Shown here: positions 18,580 to 27,081 of the stretch, piece by piece
Numbering within the stretch: position 1 is the first letter of the stretch
Layout of the letters: each line of letters opens with the position of its first letter
Assembly (NCBI RefSeq): GCF_000423025.1
Contig: NZ_AUHE01000002.1
Span: forward strand, 310,001 to 374,000
Reading direction: 5' to 3'
Length of the DNA stretch: 64,000 bases
From: Gordonia shandongensis DSM 45094
GTDB taxonomy: Bacteria; Actinomycetota; Actinomycetes; Mycobacteriales; Mycobacteriaceae
The notes under the pieces: model-generated
What the model saw: the letters and a program-made list of their open reading frames with translations, nothing else
What the model was told of the DNA's origin: nothing
Databases searched by the model: none
Made by a program: the position numbers and the translations under genes

Positions 18580-19613
18580 TGGTCCGTCGCCTTGTTGTAG
18601 GCGTCGATGAGGGCCTGGAAGTTCTCGTCGACCTCCGACCAGTCCGGCTGCCAGACGTCGACCCCGGCGACGGCGGCACGGATCGCCTCGTCGTCTCCCG
18701 TCGTCGGGACGTCCGTGCGCGCCGAGATGCCGAAGACCTCGCCTGCCAGCGTCTTCTGCACGGGGACCGACATCAGGAAGTCGACCAGCTTCTGGGCGTT
18801 CTCGGGGTGCGGCGCATCGGCGGCCAGTCCCATGAAGTAGGGGAGGGCGATCGTCGTCCGCTTTCCGTCGGGACCGGCGGGGATGAACGTCTCGTACGCC
18901 GCGCCGTCGTCGGCGATCGACGCCAGCGCCATCTGCACATCGCTGTTGGCGACGGCCAACTCGCCCTTGGAGACCTTCGGCCCGAGCTTGCCGGTCGAGG
19001 CGGACGGGCCGACGTTGTTGGCCTGGAGTCGACCGAGGTAGTCCAGGGCGCCGTCGTCGCCCATCACATGGCGAAGGAGCAGGAGCAGCGCGGTCCCGTC
19101 GCCGGCCTGTCCGGGGGTCGAGTACTGGATCTTCTGGTCGAACCGATCGTCGAGGAGGTCCGTCCACGTCTCGGGAGCCGGCGTCACGGCGGTGCCCCGG
19201 ATCATCGTGAAGTAGTTGTCGGCCAACGCCAGGTAGTGACCGCTGGGGGCCTTCGCCTGCGCAGGCAGCGCGTCGGCCTCGGCGATCGACGTGTCGCCGA
19301 GCAGCCCCTGGCGATCGGCCTGCTGGATGAACGGCGGGAGGGTGACCAGAACGTCCATCTGCGGGTTGGCCTTCTCCTTGGCCGCACGTGAGACGACTTC
19401 GCCCGAGCCGCCCTCCACGTAGTCGACCCGAATGCCGGTCTCCCGTTCGAACGCCGCGAACTGCGTCTTGTACCACGATGCGAGTCCGTCGGCACTGTAG
19501 ACGGTCACCGCGTCGGGGTCGTCGGCGCTGCCGCCGGTGCCGCCGCAGGCGGCGACCGCGGCGATGCTGAGCGCGGCGGCGAGTGCCGTGGCCGCGCGAG
19601 TGAAGCTCTTCAT
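18576..19613 (-). CDS. Substrate-binding lipoprotein, 2-aminoethylphosphonate type
   Basis: A 345-residue extracytoplasmic solute-binding protein. The signal peptide ends in the lipobox AVAAC with C23 as the lipid-anchored residue. The mature protein begins with VTVYSADGLASWYKTQF and continues through a two-lobe fold (VLVTLPPFIQQAD, YSTPGQAGDGTALLLLL) typical of family-1 iron/aminoethylphosphonate binding proteins. GAGAAGAGG precedes the ATG. It is the first transport gene after the FAD oxidoreductase. Ligand identity is inferred from context. Confidence 0.82.
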   Translation of the reverse strand: MKSFTRAATALAAALSIAAVAACGGTGGSADDPDAVTVYSADGLASWYKTQFAAFERETGIRVDYVEGGSGEVVSRAAKEKANPQMDVLVTLPPFIQQADRQGLLGDTSIAEADALPAQAKAPSGHYLALADNYFTMIRGTAVTPAPETWTDLLDDRFDQKIQYSTPGQAGDGTALLLLLRHVMGDDGALDYLGRLQANNVGPSASTGKLGPKVSKGELAVANSDVQMALASIADDGAAYETFIPAGPDGKRTTIALPYFMGLAADAPHPENAQKLVDFLMSVPVQKTLAGEVFGISARTDVPTTGDDEAIRAAVAGVDVWQPDWSEVDENFQALIDAYNKATDQ

Positions 19614-19679
19614 GGATCCTCTTCTCCGGGATGTCGGGTGGGACGGGACGGTCGTGCGGTCGATGGGGTCGAACGGGGG

Positions 19680-20825
19680 TCAGGTGGGGGAGTCGACGGT
19701 GGCCACCAGTTCACCGGCGACGTGGCGTGCGGCGAGTTCGAGACCGATCGTCATGCCGACGCCGGTGGTCACCGCACAGACGTGCACGCCCGGTGCCGGC
19801 GAACCCACCAGGTAGGGCCCCCCGGGGCGGCTGGCGTACACCCCCTGCCATCGCTGGCGGACGGTCAGCGACGTGCCGAGGACGTCCTCGACGTCGGTGA
19901 GGATGAGACGGGACACCCCCTCGTCGAGGAAGGGATCGACGGTCTTGTCGGACGTGTGGGAATCGCCTACCAGCAGTCCGCCGTCGGGCCGCTGGGTGAG
20001 CATGATGTTCGTGTCGGCGGCGAGCAGATCGGGCCGCTCTCCGGTCAGTCGGGTGCGCAGCGCCGCCGCAGCACCGGTTTCGGCGAATGCGGCGTATCGG
20101 AGCAGCGAGGTCGCGGTGAGGACCGCCGGCGCCACCCGGAACCCCGGATCGTCGGTGAGCATCATCTGCAGCGAGCAGCGGACCACCCCCGCTTCGTCGG
20201 CCAGATCGGGGAAGTGACGGTCGAGGTCGTGTCCCACGCAGACGTAGACCTCCGCGGCGGTGACGATCCCGCGGGACGTCCGGACACGGACCCTGCCCGG
20301 CCCGGCGTCGTCGACGCCGAGGAACGAGGTGCGCCACGAGAATTCGACGCCCCGCGCTCCGAGCCAGTCGGCGAGGCGGGGCACGGCGGTACGGGGGTCG
20401 ACGCGCAGGTCGTCGGTCAGGCGGGCCCCGCCGACGAGGGCGGCACCGCCCGCTCCGCCGAGTTCCGCTCGCACTGCCGCCGCGTCGATGAGTTCCACCG
20501 AGTCACGTGCTGCCGCGACCTCCTCGAGGACGTCGATCTCGTCGTGCGAGCGAGCCGCGACCGCGCCGGCGTCTCGGCGGACGTCCAGTCCGGCACGGGA
20601 GGCCGCGGAGAGCCATCGTTCGCGTGCACCGAGGGCGAGCTCCCGCAGTTCCCCGCTCTGTCCGGTCGCGCACACATGCCCGAAGTTGCGGATCGACGCG
20701 CCGACCGGGCGCTCGTCTCGATCGATGACGATCACGGACCGTCCGGCGTCGAGCGCAGCCGAGGCATGACCGAGCCCGACCACCCCGGCGCCGACGACGA
20801 GAACATCGCATTCCTGAATTCTCAC
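19680..20825 (-). CDS. FAD-dependent oxidoreductase of the phosphonate-associated (TIGR03364-like) clade
   Basis: A 381-residue D-amino-acid-oxidase-fold flavoenzyme. The N-terminus VLVVGAGVVGLGHA (8-21) binds FAD. VIVIDRDE and PVGASIRNFGHV follow, the latter a clade-specific segment, and GVGMTIGLELA closes the cofactor site. As I recall the family description, this clade is proposed to deaminate an aminophosphonate oxidatively, such as 1-hydroxy-2-aminoethylphosphonate, and co-occurs with the phosphonatase-like HAD found here at 21805. GTG at 20825 gives the usual N-terminus. An upstream in-frame GTG at 20915 falls inside the operator palindrome and is unlikely. First gene of the minus-strand transport operon. 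Confidence 0.82.
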   Translation of the reverse strand: MRIQECDVLVVGAGVVGLGHASAALDAGRSVIVIDRDERPVGASIRNFGHVCATGQSGELRELALGARERWLSAASRAGLDVRRDAGAVAARSHDEIDVLEEVAAARDSVELIDAAAVRAELGGAGGAALVGGARLTDDLRVDPRTAVPRLADWLGARGVEFSWRTSFLGVDDAGPGRVRVRTSRGIVTAAEVYVCVGHDLDRHFPDLADEAGVVRCSLQMMLTDDPGFRVAPAVLTATSLLRYAAFAETGAAAALRTRLTGERPDLLAADTNIMLTQRPDGGLLVGDSHTSDKTVDPFLDEGVSRLILTDVEDVLGTSLTVRQRWQGVYASRPGGPYLVGSPAPGVHVCAVTTGVGMTIGLELAARHVAGELVATVDSPT

Positions 20826-20837
20826 GCTTCGAAGCGT
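20824..20837. promoter_or_regulatory. 14-bp perfect palindrome at the FAD oxidoreductase start
   Basis: ACGCTTCGAAGCGT is self-complementary and abuts the GTG at 20825. It may be an operator half of the divergent control region or a translation-hindering hairpin. GACGCT within it lies 7 nt before the GTG and could be a weak -10. Confidence 0.45.
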
Positions 20838-20901
20838 CGCCCGGCCCGGGCTGACTCGCAACCGGTGAGCCCACTTGTCTATATAAGTTTTCTCGTCGTT
20901 A

Positions 20902-20921
20902 AACAGTGTGAACACACTGTT
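20902..20921. promoter_or_regulatory. Putative GntR operator, 20-bp inverted repeat
   Basis: Arms AACAGTGTG and CACACTGTT are perfect complements separated by AA. The repeat sits in the AT-rich divergent region between the FAD oxidoreductase and the GntR gene. It overlaps the -35 area of a minus-strand promoter whose -10 would be TATAGA near 20877-20882. It is the best candidate site for the divergently encoded GntR protein. Confidence 0.6.
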
Positions 20922-20965
20922 ACGGGACGTTCACGTGGAAGTCGCTAAGGTGACACGTCGACTTG

Positions 20966-20971
20966 TATACT
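20966..20971 (+). promoter_or_regulatory. -10 hexamer TATACT, leaderless gntR promoter
   Basis: TATACT, close to consensus, lies 7 nt before the GTG at 20979. It is embedded in ACTTGTATACTCA, which contains a GTATAC core like the GT-TA-AC pattern of HutC-type operators, so autoregulation is plausible. Confidence 0.65.
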
Positions 20972-20978
20972 CAGATGC

Positions 20979-21746
20979 GTGTCCATCCCCATTCATGAGC
21001 AGCTCAGCGCCGAATTCCGAGCGCGGATCGCGTCCGGCGTCTGGCCCGAAGGGCGTCGCGCCCCCAGTGAAGCCGCACTGTGCGACGAGTTCGGGGTGTC
21101 TCGCGGACCGGTGAGGCAAGCGCTGTCCACACTTCGCGCAGAGGGGCTCCTCGTCGGCGGACGCGGGCGCTCACCGCTCGTTCGTCGCACCGTCCCGGGC
21201 CCCTCGTCGACCGTGCTCGGGTCGTTCACCGCCTGGGCCGACGCCGAGGGACACCGGCCCGGACAGCACACCCTGCTGCACTCGCGACACGCGGCGGGCG
21301 ACGAGGTCGCCAACCCGCTCGGCGACGTGGCGGCCACCCTCGAGGTGTCCCCGGAGGACCCGGTGGTGACCATCGTGCGCGTCCGGACCCTCGACGACGA
21401 GCCCGCCGTGATCGAGCACATGACCTTCTCCTGGGAGGTCGGCCGGTTGCTGATGGAGTTCGACCCCGACTCGGGCTCGATCAACCGCTTCATGATCGAT
21501 CGCGGTGTCGATCTCTACAGTTCGAGCCATCGGATCGACGCCGTCGCGGCCACCGAACGCGACGCCGTGGCACTCGGGGTGCCCGAGGGGGCCCCGCTGA
21601 TCCGCGCCCGGCGCCTCACGCGTGACGCCGCGGGCCGACCGGTCGAGACCGCAGAGGACCGTTACGTCCCCGGCCTGTGCGCGATCACGGTCGAGAACAG
21701 GCTGACGGCGGCCGACGGCGCCCTTCCCCATATCCGACTCGCGTGA
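20979..21746 (+). CDS. GntR-family (HutC/UTRA) transcriptional regulator
   Basis: A 255-residue regulator. The N-terminal winged helix-turn-helix (about 1-65; PSEAALCDEFGVSRGPVRQAL) binds DNA. The C-terminal UTRA effector domain (about 85-245) contains ITVENRLTAAD and EDRYVP, the latter typical of HutC-subfamily ligand pockets. It is divergent from the FAD oxidoreductase and transport operon and upstream of the phosphonatase-like hydrolase, so it most likely controls both units, with an aminophosphonate or aldehyde as ligand. The start is leaderless. Confidence 0.88.
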   Translation: MSIPIHEQLSAEFRARIASGVWPEGRRAPSEAALCDEFGVSRGPVRQALSTLRAEGLLVGGRGRSPLVRRTVPGPSSTVLGSFTAWADAEGHRPGQHTLLHSRHAAGDEVANPLGDVAATLEVSPEDPVVTIVRVRTLDDEPAVIEHMTFSWEVGRLLMEFDPDSGSINRFMIDRGVDLYSSSHRIDAVAATERDAVALGVPEGAPLIRARRLTRDAAGRPVETAEDRYVPGLCAITVENRLTAADGALPHIRLA

Positions 21747-21804
21747 CGCACCCGGGTCACGCCCGATCCTCCTGTATGCACACCACTTCGAACGGAGACC
21801 ACCC

Positions 21805-22569
21805 ATGATCACCCTCGCTGCATTCGACATCGCGGGAACCACCGTCGACGACGGCGGCGCCGTCTACGACGCACTCCGCGCCTGCGTCGAAGAGGTCGGC
21901 GCGAACGTCGCCGACGGGGACCTCGCGCACTGGATGGGCACCGACAAGGTGACCGCGATCGCGAATCTCGCCCGACTCGGCGGGGTGGAACTGGACGACG
22001 GACAGGCCCGGTCCGCGTTCGTGCGCTTTCGCGAGATCCTCGCCGAGCGCTACCGCACCGAGCCGCCGACTCCGGTTCCGGGTGCTGCACAGACCGTCAC
22101 GCGTCTGCAGAACGGCGGCGTCAAGGTCGCGCTGACGACCGGGTTCGACCGCGCCGTGGTCGAACCCCTGTTGGAGTCGCTCAACTGGGGCGTCGCCGGG
22201 TCGGCCGCCGCCGATTCGCACCACGAAGTGGTCTTCGACACGGTCGTGACCACCGACGACGTCGCCGCGGGCCGACCGGCCCCCGACATGATCCGATTGG
22301 CGATGCAGCGCTGCGGCGTCACCGCGGCAGATCAGGTCATCGCCGCCGGGGACACCGCCGTCGACGTGCAGGCGGCCAACAACGCCGGCGCCGTGTCCGT
22401 CGGTGTGCTGACGGGGCAGACGCCGCGGGCGACGCTCGAGGACAACGCCGCCGACCACGTCCTGGACTCCATCGCATCGATTCCCGACCTACCGGGTGTT
22501 CTCGATTCGTCCGCGCGTCACTCCGAAGCATCCGCGGCCGTCCAACCGGCCGCGGATGCGCGCGGCTGA
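21805..22569 (+). CDS. Phosphonatase-like HAD hydrolase (PhnX-related, TIGR03351-like)
   Basis: A 254-residue HAD enzyme with the phosphonatase hallmarks. The nucleophile motif is DIAGTT (D8, with Ala at the usual second Asp). The cap-domain MGTDK has K48 in the position of the PhnX lysine that forms a Schiff base with the aldehyde. Arg157 (AGRPAPD) replaces the usual motif III lysine, and AAGDTAVD supplies D183 and D187. This set predicts C-P bond cleavage of phosphonoacetaldehyde or its hydroxy form, giving phosphate and an aldehyde. No PhnW transaminase is present. It lies 58 nt after gntR and is probably co-transcribed with it. Confidence 0.85.
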   Translation: MITLAAFDIAGTTVDDGGAVYDALRACVEEVGANVADGDLAHWMGTDKVTAIANLARLGGVELDDGQARSAFVRFREILAERYRTEPPTPVPGAAQTVTRLQNGGVKVALTTGFDRAVVEPLLESLNWGVAGSAAADSHHEVVFDTVVTTDDVAAGRPAPDMIRLAMQRCGVTAADQVIAAGDTAVDVQAANNAGAVSVGVLTGQTPRATLEDNAADHVLDSIASIPDLPGVLDSSARHSEASAAVQPAADARG

Positions 22570-22619
22570 CGCGGGAGCGGGCCACCGCACAGCGTCGTCG
22601 ACACCGACTCCGAGAACAG

Positions 22620-22654
22620 CGAACCGCGAGAGGCTTTCGCCTTCTCGCGGTTCG
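22620..22654. terminator. Strong hairpin between HAD gene and tRNA-Leu
   Basis: Perfect 12-bp arms (CGAACCGCGAGA and TCTCGCGGTTCG) plus an inner GGC/GCC pairing around a TTTC loop. It lies between the 3' end of a plus-strand gene and the 3' end of a minus-strand tRNA, so it can end transcription from both sides. There is no U tract, as is common in actinobacteria. Confidence 0.75.
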
Positions 22655-22663
22655 TCGTCAGTG

Positions 22664-22749
22664 TGTCCGAGGGGGGACTTGAACCCCCACGTCCGTTAAT
22701 AGGACACTAGCACCTCAAGCTAGCGCGTCTGCCATTCCGCCACTCGGAC
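22664..22749 (-). tRNA. tRNA-Leu (anticodon GAG)
   Basis: An 86-nt class II tRNA read on the minus strand. The acceptor arms GTCCGAG (5', 22749-22743) and CTCGGAC (3') pair. The anticodon stem CTAGC/GCTAG encloses the loop TTGAGGT, giving anticodon GAG for CUC/CUU leucine codons. A long variable arm (GTCC/GGAC) and a T-arm with GGTTCAAGTCC are present. The 3' CCA is not encoded. It marks the edge of the aminophosphonate cluster. Confidence 0.96.
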
Positions 22750-22848
22750 TCGATGTAGTTTGCACACCCCGCATCGCGGCGCGCCGCATAACAATAACCA
22801 AGGTTGCCCCGGTATCCCAAATCCCCTACGAATGGAGAGGTGACAGCC

Positions 22849-24171
22849 TTGCGCGCAACCGACGAAGTGGTCGACATCGTCAGTCGACTGATCCGATTCG
22901 ACACCTCCAACACCGGACGTCCGGAGACGACCGTCGGGGAACGGGAGTGCGCCGAATGGGTTGCGGCGCAACTGGAGGAGGTCGGCTACTCCACCGAGTA
23001 CGTGGAGTCGGGGATGCCGGGTCGAGGCAACGTCTTCGCCCGGTTGCCGGGCGCCGATCCGAACCGCGGGGCCCTGCTCATCCATGCCCATCTCGATGTG
23101 GTCCCGGCCGAGGCCGACGACTGGCGGGTCCACCCGTTCTCGGGCGCCGTTCAGGACGGCTACATCTGGGGCCGCGGCGCGGTCGACATGAAGGACATGG
23201 CGGGGATGGCGCTCGCGCTGGCCCGGCAGTTCAAACGTGACGGCACCGTGCCGCCGCGCGACCTCGTCTTCGCGTTCCTGGCCGACGAGGAGGCCGGTGG
23301 GACCTGGGGATCGCATTGGCTGGTCGATCATCGGCCCGATCTGTTCGAGGGAGTCACCGAGGCCGTCGGCGAGGTCGGTGGGTTCTCCCTGACCGTCGAC
23401 CGGCCGGACGGCGAGGTCCGGCGACTGTATCTGGTGGAGACCGCGGAGAAGGGGCTCTCGTGGATGCGGCTCACCTGTGACGCCCAGGCGGGCCACGGGT
23501 CGTTCCTCGCCGCGGAGAACGCGGTCACCGAGATCGCGTCGGCGGTGGCCCGGATCGGCGCTCACCAGTTTCCGCTCGTGATGACCGAGTCGGTTCGCGA
23601 GTTCCTCGCCGCGCTCTCCGAGGAGACCGGTCTGGACTTCAGTCCGGAGACGCCCGACCTGGAATCGGCGCTGTTCAAGATCGGCAATCTCGCGCGAATC
23701 ATCGGCGCCACACTCCGCGACACCGCCAATCCGACGATGCTCTCCGCCGGCTACAAGGCGAATGTGATTCCACAGCACGCCGAAGCGGTGATCGACTGCC
23801 GAGTCCTGCCGGGACGGCAGGAGGAGTTCGAGCGGACCATCGACGAGCTCATCGGCCCCAACGTCCAGCGGGAGTGGATCACCCACCTGCCCGCCTACGA
23901 GACGACCTTCGACGGCGATCTGGTGGATGCGATGAACGCGGCTGTTCTCGCGCACGACGAGAAGGGCCGAACGGTGCCGTACATGCTCTCGGGCGGCACC
24001 GACGCCAAGGCCTTCGCGCGGCTGGGCATCCGCTGCTTCGGCTTCGCCCCGCTGCAGCTGCCACCCGACCTCGACTTCGCCGCGCTGTTCCACGGTGTGG
24101 ACGAACGGGTGCCGGTAGAGTCGGTTCTGTTCGGCACCAAGGTCTTCGAGCATTTCATGCACAACTGCTGA
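22849..24171 (+). CDS. M20-family zinc peptidase/deacylase (Rv2141c-like)
   Basis: A 440-residue metallohydrolase of the ArgE/DapE/ACY1/CPG2 family. Metal-binding segments are HAHLDVVPA (H81, D83) and GRGAVDMKD (D113). The catalytic Glu pair is E147-E148 in ADEEAGG, and a C-terminal His lies in [10 protein letters not shown] dimerisation domain lies in the middle. The exact substrate (an N-acyl amino acid or dipeptide) is unknown. TTG at 22849 is chosen because GGAGAGG lies 8 nt upstream. In-frame GTG 22840 and TTG 22804 are badly spaced. The PEBP gene follows 37 nt later, as in mycobacteria. Confidence 0.88.
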   Translation: MRATDEVVDIVSRLIRFDTSNTGRPETTVGERECAEWVAAQLEEVGYSTEYVESGMPGRGNVFARLPGADPNRGALLIHAHLDVVPAEADDWRVHPFSGAVQDGYIWGRGAVDMKDMAGMALALARQFKRDGTVPPRDLVFAFLADEEAGGTWGSHWLVDHRPDLFEGVTEAVGEVGGFSLTVDRPDGEVRRLYLVETAEKGLSWMRLTCDAQAGHGSFLAAENAVTEIASAVARIGAHQFPLVMTESVREFLAALSEETGLDFSPETPDLESALFKIGNLARIIGATLRDTANPTMLSAGYKANVIPQHAEAVIDCRVLPGRQEEFERTIDELIGPNVQREWITHLPAYETTFDGDLVDAMNAAVLAHDEKGRTVPYMLSGGTDAKAFARLGIRCFGFAPLQLPPDLDFAALFHGVDERVPVESVLFGTKVFEHFMHNC

Positions 24172-24208
24172 CCGGGCCGACGACGATGAGTCGCAGGGAA
24201 AGGATTCG

Positions 24209-24754
24209 ATGGTGGGTGCGTACGATCCCTACGGGGCGTTGCCGTCATTGCCGGTCATCACGGTGACGTCGACCGACTTCGCCGAGGGGCAGACCCTCCC
24301 GACGCCGCAGGTCTCGGCGATCTTCGGCGCCGGCGGTGAGGACGTCTCGCCGCAGTTGAGCTGGTCCGGTTTTCCGGCGGAGACCAAGAGTTTCACGGTG
24401 ACCTGCTACGACCCCGACGCGCCGACCGCCGCCGGCTTCTGGCACTGGGCGGTGGCCGACATCCCGGCCTCGGTGACGTCGCTGCCGACCGGGGCGGGTG
24501 CCCCCGAGTCGACTGATCTGCCCGCCGGAGCCGTCACCCTCGGCAACGACGCCGGACTCAAGCAGTTCGTGGGCGCCGGGCCGCCTCCCGGCCACGGCCC
24601 GCACCGCTACATGTTCGCCGTCCACGCCGTCGATGTGGAGTCGCTGGAGCTTCCCGCCGACGCGACCCCCAGCTTCCTGGGTTTCAACCTGTACTCTCGC
24701 GCCATTGCGCGAGGGGTGTTGACCGGCGTGTTCGAACTGCCCGGCGAATCCTGA
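24209..24754 (+). CDS. PEBP family protein (YbhB/YbcL type, Rv2140c-like)
   Basis: A 181-residue phosphatidylethanolamine-binding-protein fold. The family motifs are [17 protein letters not shown] (about 71-87) and [13 protein letters not shown] (about 130-142), which form the small anion pocket. In mycobacteria the homologue binds lipids or phospho-ligands, but its role is unsettled. Cytoplasmic, no signal peptide. ATG at 24209 follows AGGAAAGG. It converges with pyrD. Confidence 0.9.
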   Translation: MVGAYDPYGALPSLPVITVTSTDFAEGQTLPTPQVSAIFGAGGEDVSPQLSWSGFPAETKSFTVTCYDPDAPTAAGFWHWAVADIPASVTSLPTGAGAPESTDLPAGAVTLGNDAGLKQFVGAGPPPGHGPHRYMFAVHAVDVESLELPADATPSFLGFNLYSRAIARGVLTGVFELPGES

Positions 24755-24788
24755 GGCGCGCGGGGCCCGGCTCAGCGGACGCCGGTGT

Positions 24789-25886
24789 TCAGACGCCCGT
24801 GCCGACGGCGTCCGACAGCGATGAGTATCCCTCCGCCCGCAGCCGGTCCGCGATGCCGCGGTGCAGGTCGCGGAGCCAGACGGGGCCGCCGTAGATGAAT
24901 CCGGTGTACGCCTGAAGCAGATCGGCGCCCGCCCGGATTCGGTCCCATGCCTGGTCGACGGTCTCGATGCCCCCGACGCTGACCAATGCGATCCGGCCGC
25001 CCACTCGTCTGTGCAGCCGACGCAGGACCTCCAGGGAGCGATCGGCGACCGGCGGCCCCGACAGGCCGCCCGCACCGATCGCCTCGACGGTGTCCGGCGG
25101 AGTGCGCAGGCCGTCGCGGGCGATCGTCGTGTTGGTCGCGACAATTCCCGCCAGTCCCAGCTCGACGGCGAGGTCGGCCACGGCATCGACATCCGCGTCG
25201 GCGAGGTCCGGGGCGATCTTGACCAGCACGGGGACGTCGACCACCTCGGTCACGGCCGCGAGGATCGGCCGGAGGGCATCGACGGCCTGGAGATCACGCA
25301 GGCCCGGCGTGTTCGGCGAACTGACGTTGACCACCACGAAGTCGGCCGACGGCCCCAGCGTGCGGGCACTGTGAAGGTAGTCGTCGACGGCGCCGTCGAG
25401 GGGGACCACCTTGGTCTTACCGATGTTGGCGCCCACCGGGACGCGCACCGGCCCCCGGCGAGGTGCTCGCAGTGCGGTCGCCGCATCATCCGCACCCGGA
25501 TTGTTGAAGCCCATCCGGTTGATCAGGGCGCGGTCGGCCGGCAGTCGGAACAGGCGCGGCGTCGGATTGCCGGGTTGTGCCTGGCCGGTGATGGTCCCGA
25601 CCTCGGCGAATCCGAAGCCGAGCTGACCCCAGGCGTTCACGCTCGCCGCGGTCTTGTCGAAGCCCGCGGCCAATCCGATCGGAGCCGGAAAGTCGATTCC
25701 GAAGACCGTCGATCGCAGGATCGGGTCGGTCGGCGCGAAGATCCGGGCGAGGACGGTCCGCAGTATCGGCGCCGAACCGCATCGGCGGATCAGCGCCGAG
25801 GTGATGCCGTGGATCCGTTCGGGGTCGATGCGGAACATCAGCCGGAGCAGGCGGGGGTAGAGGAAGCTGTTCACTGCGCTCAGCAT
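24789..25886 (-). CDS. pyrD: Dihydroorotate dehydrogenase (quinone), class 2
   Basis: Membrane-associated FMN enzyme of pyrimidine synthesis that oxidises dihydroorotate to orotate and passes electrons to quinone. It has 365 residues. The N-terminal helical segment ([18 protein letters not shown]) is the class 2 quinone-site extension. [10 protein letters not shown] and [11 protein letters not shown] bind [14 protein letters not shown] holds the catalytic serine characteristic of class 2. ATG at 25886 has GGAGAAGGA upstream. It lies 67 nt downstream of the lipoprotein gene on the same strand. Confidence 0.95.
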   Translation of the reverse strand: MLSAVNSFLYPRLLRLMFRIDPERIHGITSALIRRCGSAPILRTVLARIFAPTDPILRSTVFGIDFPAPIGLAAGFDKTAASVNAWGQLGFGFAEVGTITGQAQPGNPTPRLFRLPADRALINRMGFNNPGADDAATALRAPRRGPVRVPVGANIGKTKVVPLDGAVDDYLHSARTLGPSADFVVVNVSSPNTPGLRDLQAVDALRPILAAVTEVVDVPVLVKIAPDLADADVDAVADLAVELGLAGIVATNTTIARDGLRTPPDTVEAIGAGGLSGPPVADRSLEVLRRLHRRVGGRIALVSVGGIETVDQAWDRIRAGADLLQAYTGFIYGGPVWLRDLHRGIADRLRAEGYSSLSDAVGTGV

Positions 25887-25953
25887 TCGGGGGTGTCCTT
25901 CTCCTCGGTGCCGAGGACGCGATCTCGACGGCCGGTCGACGTTCGGGGACTGC

Positions 25954-27018
25954 TCACGACACCGCCGCGGTGTCGACGACCTGGAGTCCACCGTCCCGCG
26001 CGGAGACCATCAGGAGCGCGCCGCTCGTCGGATCGACATCCATGGCGGCGACCTGCGGGACGGTCGCGATCCGGTGCTTCTCGACCGCTTCACCGGAATC
26101 GAGGGCGTACGCGACGGCGGTGTTCGACGCCGTCGACGAGATCCAGAGCAGGTTCCGTGCGGAGTCGTAGGCGAGCGCGAAGGGGCTCGCTGGGACGGGG
26201 GCGCGCATCCGCATCACGATCGGCTGCCCGTAATACGCGTAGAACTCGTTGTTTCGGGTGCCGGAGACCAGCACGCGACCGTAGCGGTCGACGGTCGAGT
26301 GGGTGGCGCCGTCACCGGCGCGCAGTGCGGCCTTGTGTTCACCGCTGTCGACGTCGACGGGGGTGACCGCCGACTGTGCACGATCGAGGACGACCACCTG
26401 GCCGGCCCGATCGCCGGCGGTCTCCGGTGCCACCGTGATGTCGTCGACGCGGACCCACCCGCCGATGTCTCGCTGTCGTGATCCGTCGCGCGCGAACACG
26501 AGCAGTCGTCCGCGGTCGGTGCCGACCAGGGTGCGTCCGTCGGGGAGTGCGGCGACCGAGAGGACTCCGGTCAGGTCGGCTGCCTGTTCGGAGATCTCGC
26601 CGGTCGCCGACAGGTGCACGATCCCGGCGGGGCCGGCGCCGACGAAACCGTCGCGGTCGGCGGCGAGGGCCGTCAGCTCCGGCACCGGAATCTCGCGGGG
26701 CGGCGTCGTCCAGTCGACGGTCGTCCGGTCGTCGGGCCCCTCGGCCGCGGGAGACGTCGCGAACAGGCGGACCGTCCGTCCGGCTTCGTCGAGGACGGCG
26801 ACGGCGTCCCGGTCACCGCGGGCCGCGACGATTGTCGCCGACGGGGGGAGGGCGACGATCGAGCCGGTCGGTGCCGGCCCCCCGGCGGGGGACCGTTCGG
26901 CCGTCGCCGGTGTGACGGTCGGCACGTCGTCCTGGGGTCCGTCGTCGGACTGGCCGCAGGCGGTGAGGACGGAGACGGTGGCCACGGCGACGAGGAGGGC
27001 CGAGAGACGGGATCGCAC
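25954..27018 (-). CDS. Beta-propeller-like lipoprotein (LppL position)
   Basis: A 354-residue secreted lipoprotein. The signal peptide ends with the lipobox VLTAC (C21 from this start). The rest is a series of short beta-rich segments ([45 protein letters not shown]), like a six- or seven-bladed propeller. Its place next to pyrD matches M. tuberculosis lppL (recalled). Ligand unknown. GTG at 27018 is preferred because GGAGG lies 7 nt upstream. The ATG at 27024 is only 1 nt from that site. Confidence 0.75.
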   Translation of the reverse strand: MRSRLSALLVAVATVSVLTACGQSDDGPQDDVPTVTPATAERSPAGGPAPTGSIVALPPSATIVAARGDRDAVAVLDEAGRTVRLFATSPAAEGPDDRTTVDWTTPPREIPVPELTALAADRDGFVGAGPAGIVHLSATGEISEQAADLTGVLSVAALPDGRTLVGTDRGRLLVFARDGSRQRDIGGWVRVDDITVAPETAGDRAGQVVVLDRAQSAVTPVDVDSGEHKAALRAGDGATHSTVDRYGRVLVSGTRNNEFYAYYGQPIVMRMRAPVPASPFALAYDSARNLLWISSTASNTAVAYALDSGEAVEKHRIATVPQVAAMDVDPTSGALLMVSARDGGLQVVDTAAVS

Positions 27019-27067
27019 ACGCATGCCTCCATCTTGCGTGATGGCTCGGCGCGGGGACATCGATGGG

Positions 27068-27073
27068 TAGCAT
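27068..27073 (+). promoter_or_regulatory. -10 hexamer TAGCAT for uppP
   Basis: TAGCAT lies 8 nt before the GTG at 27082, with no Shine-Dalgarno sequence between them, supporting a leaderless start in the 63-bp divergent gap. Confidence 0.5.
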
Positions 27074-27081
27074 CGGCGTTC

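Noticed and set aside
20826..20915. N-terminal extension of the FAD oxidoreductase starting at GTG 20915
   Set aside because: The extra 30 residues precede the FAD-binding strand with no counterpart in the family, and the start codon lies inside the operator palindrome.
22664..22749. tRNA-Leu as an attachment site of an integrated element
   Set aside because: No second copy of the tRNA 3' end, integrase, transposase or phage gene was seen nearby in this window.
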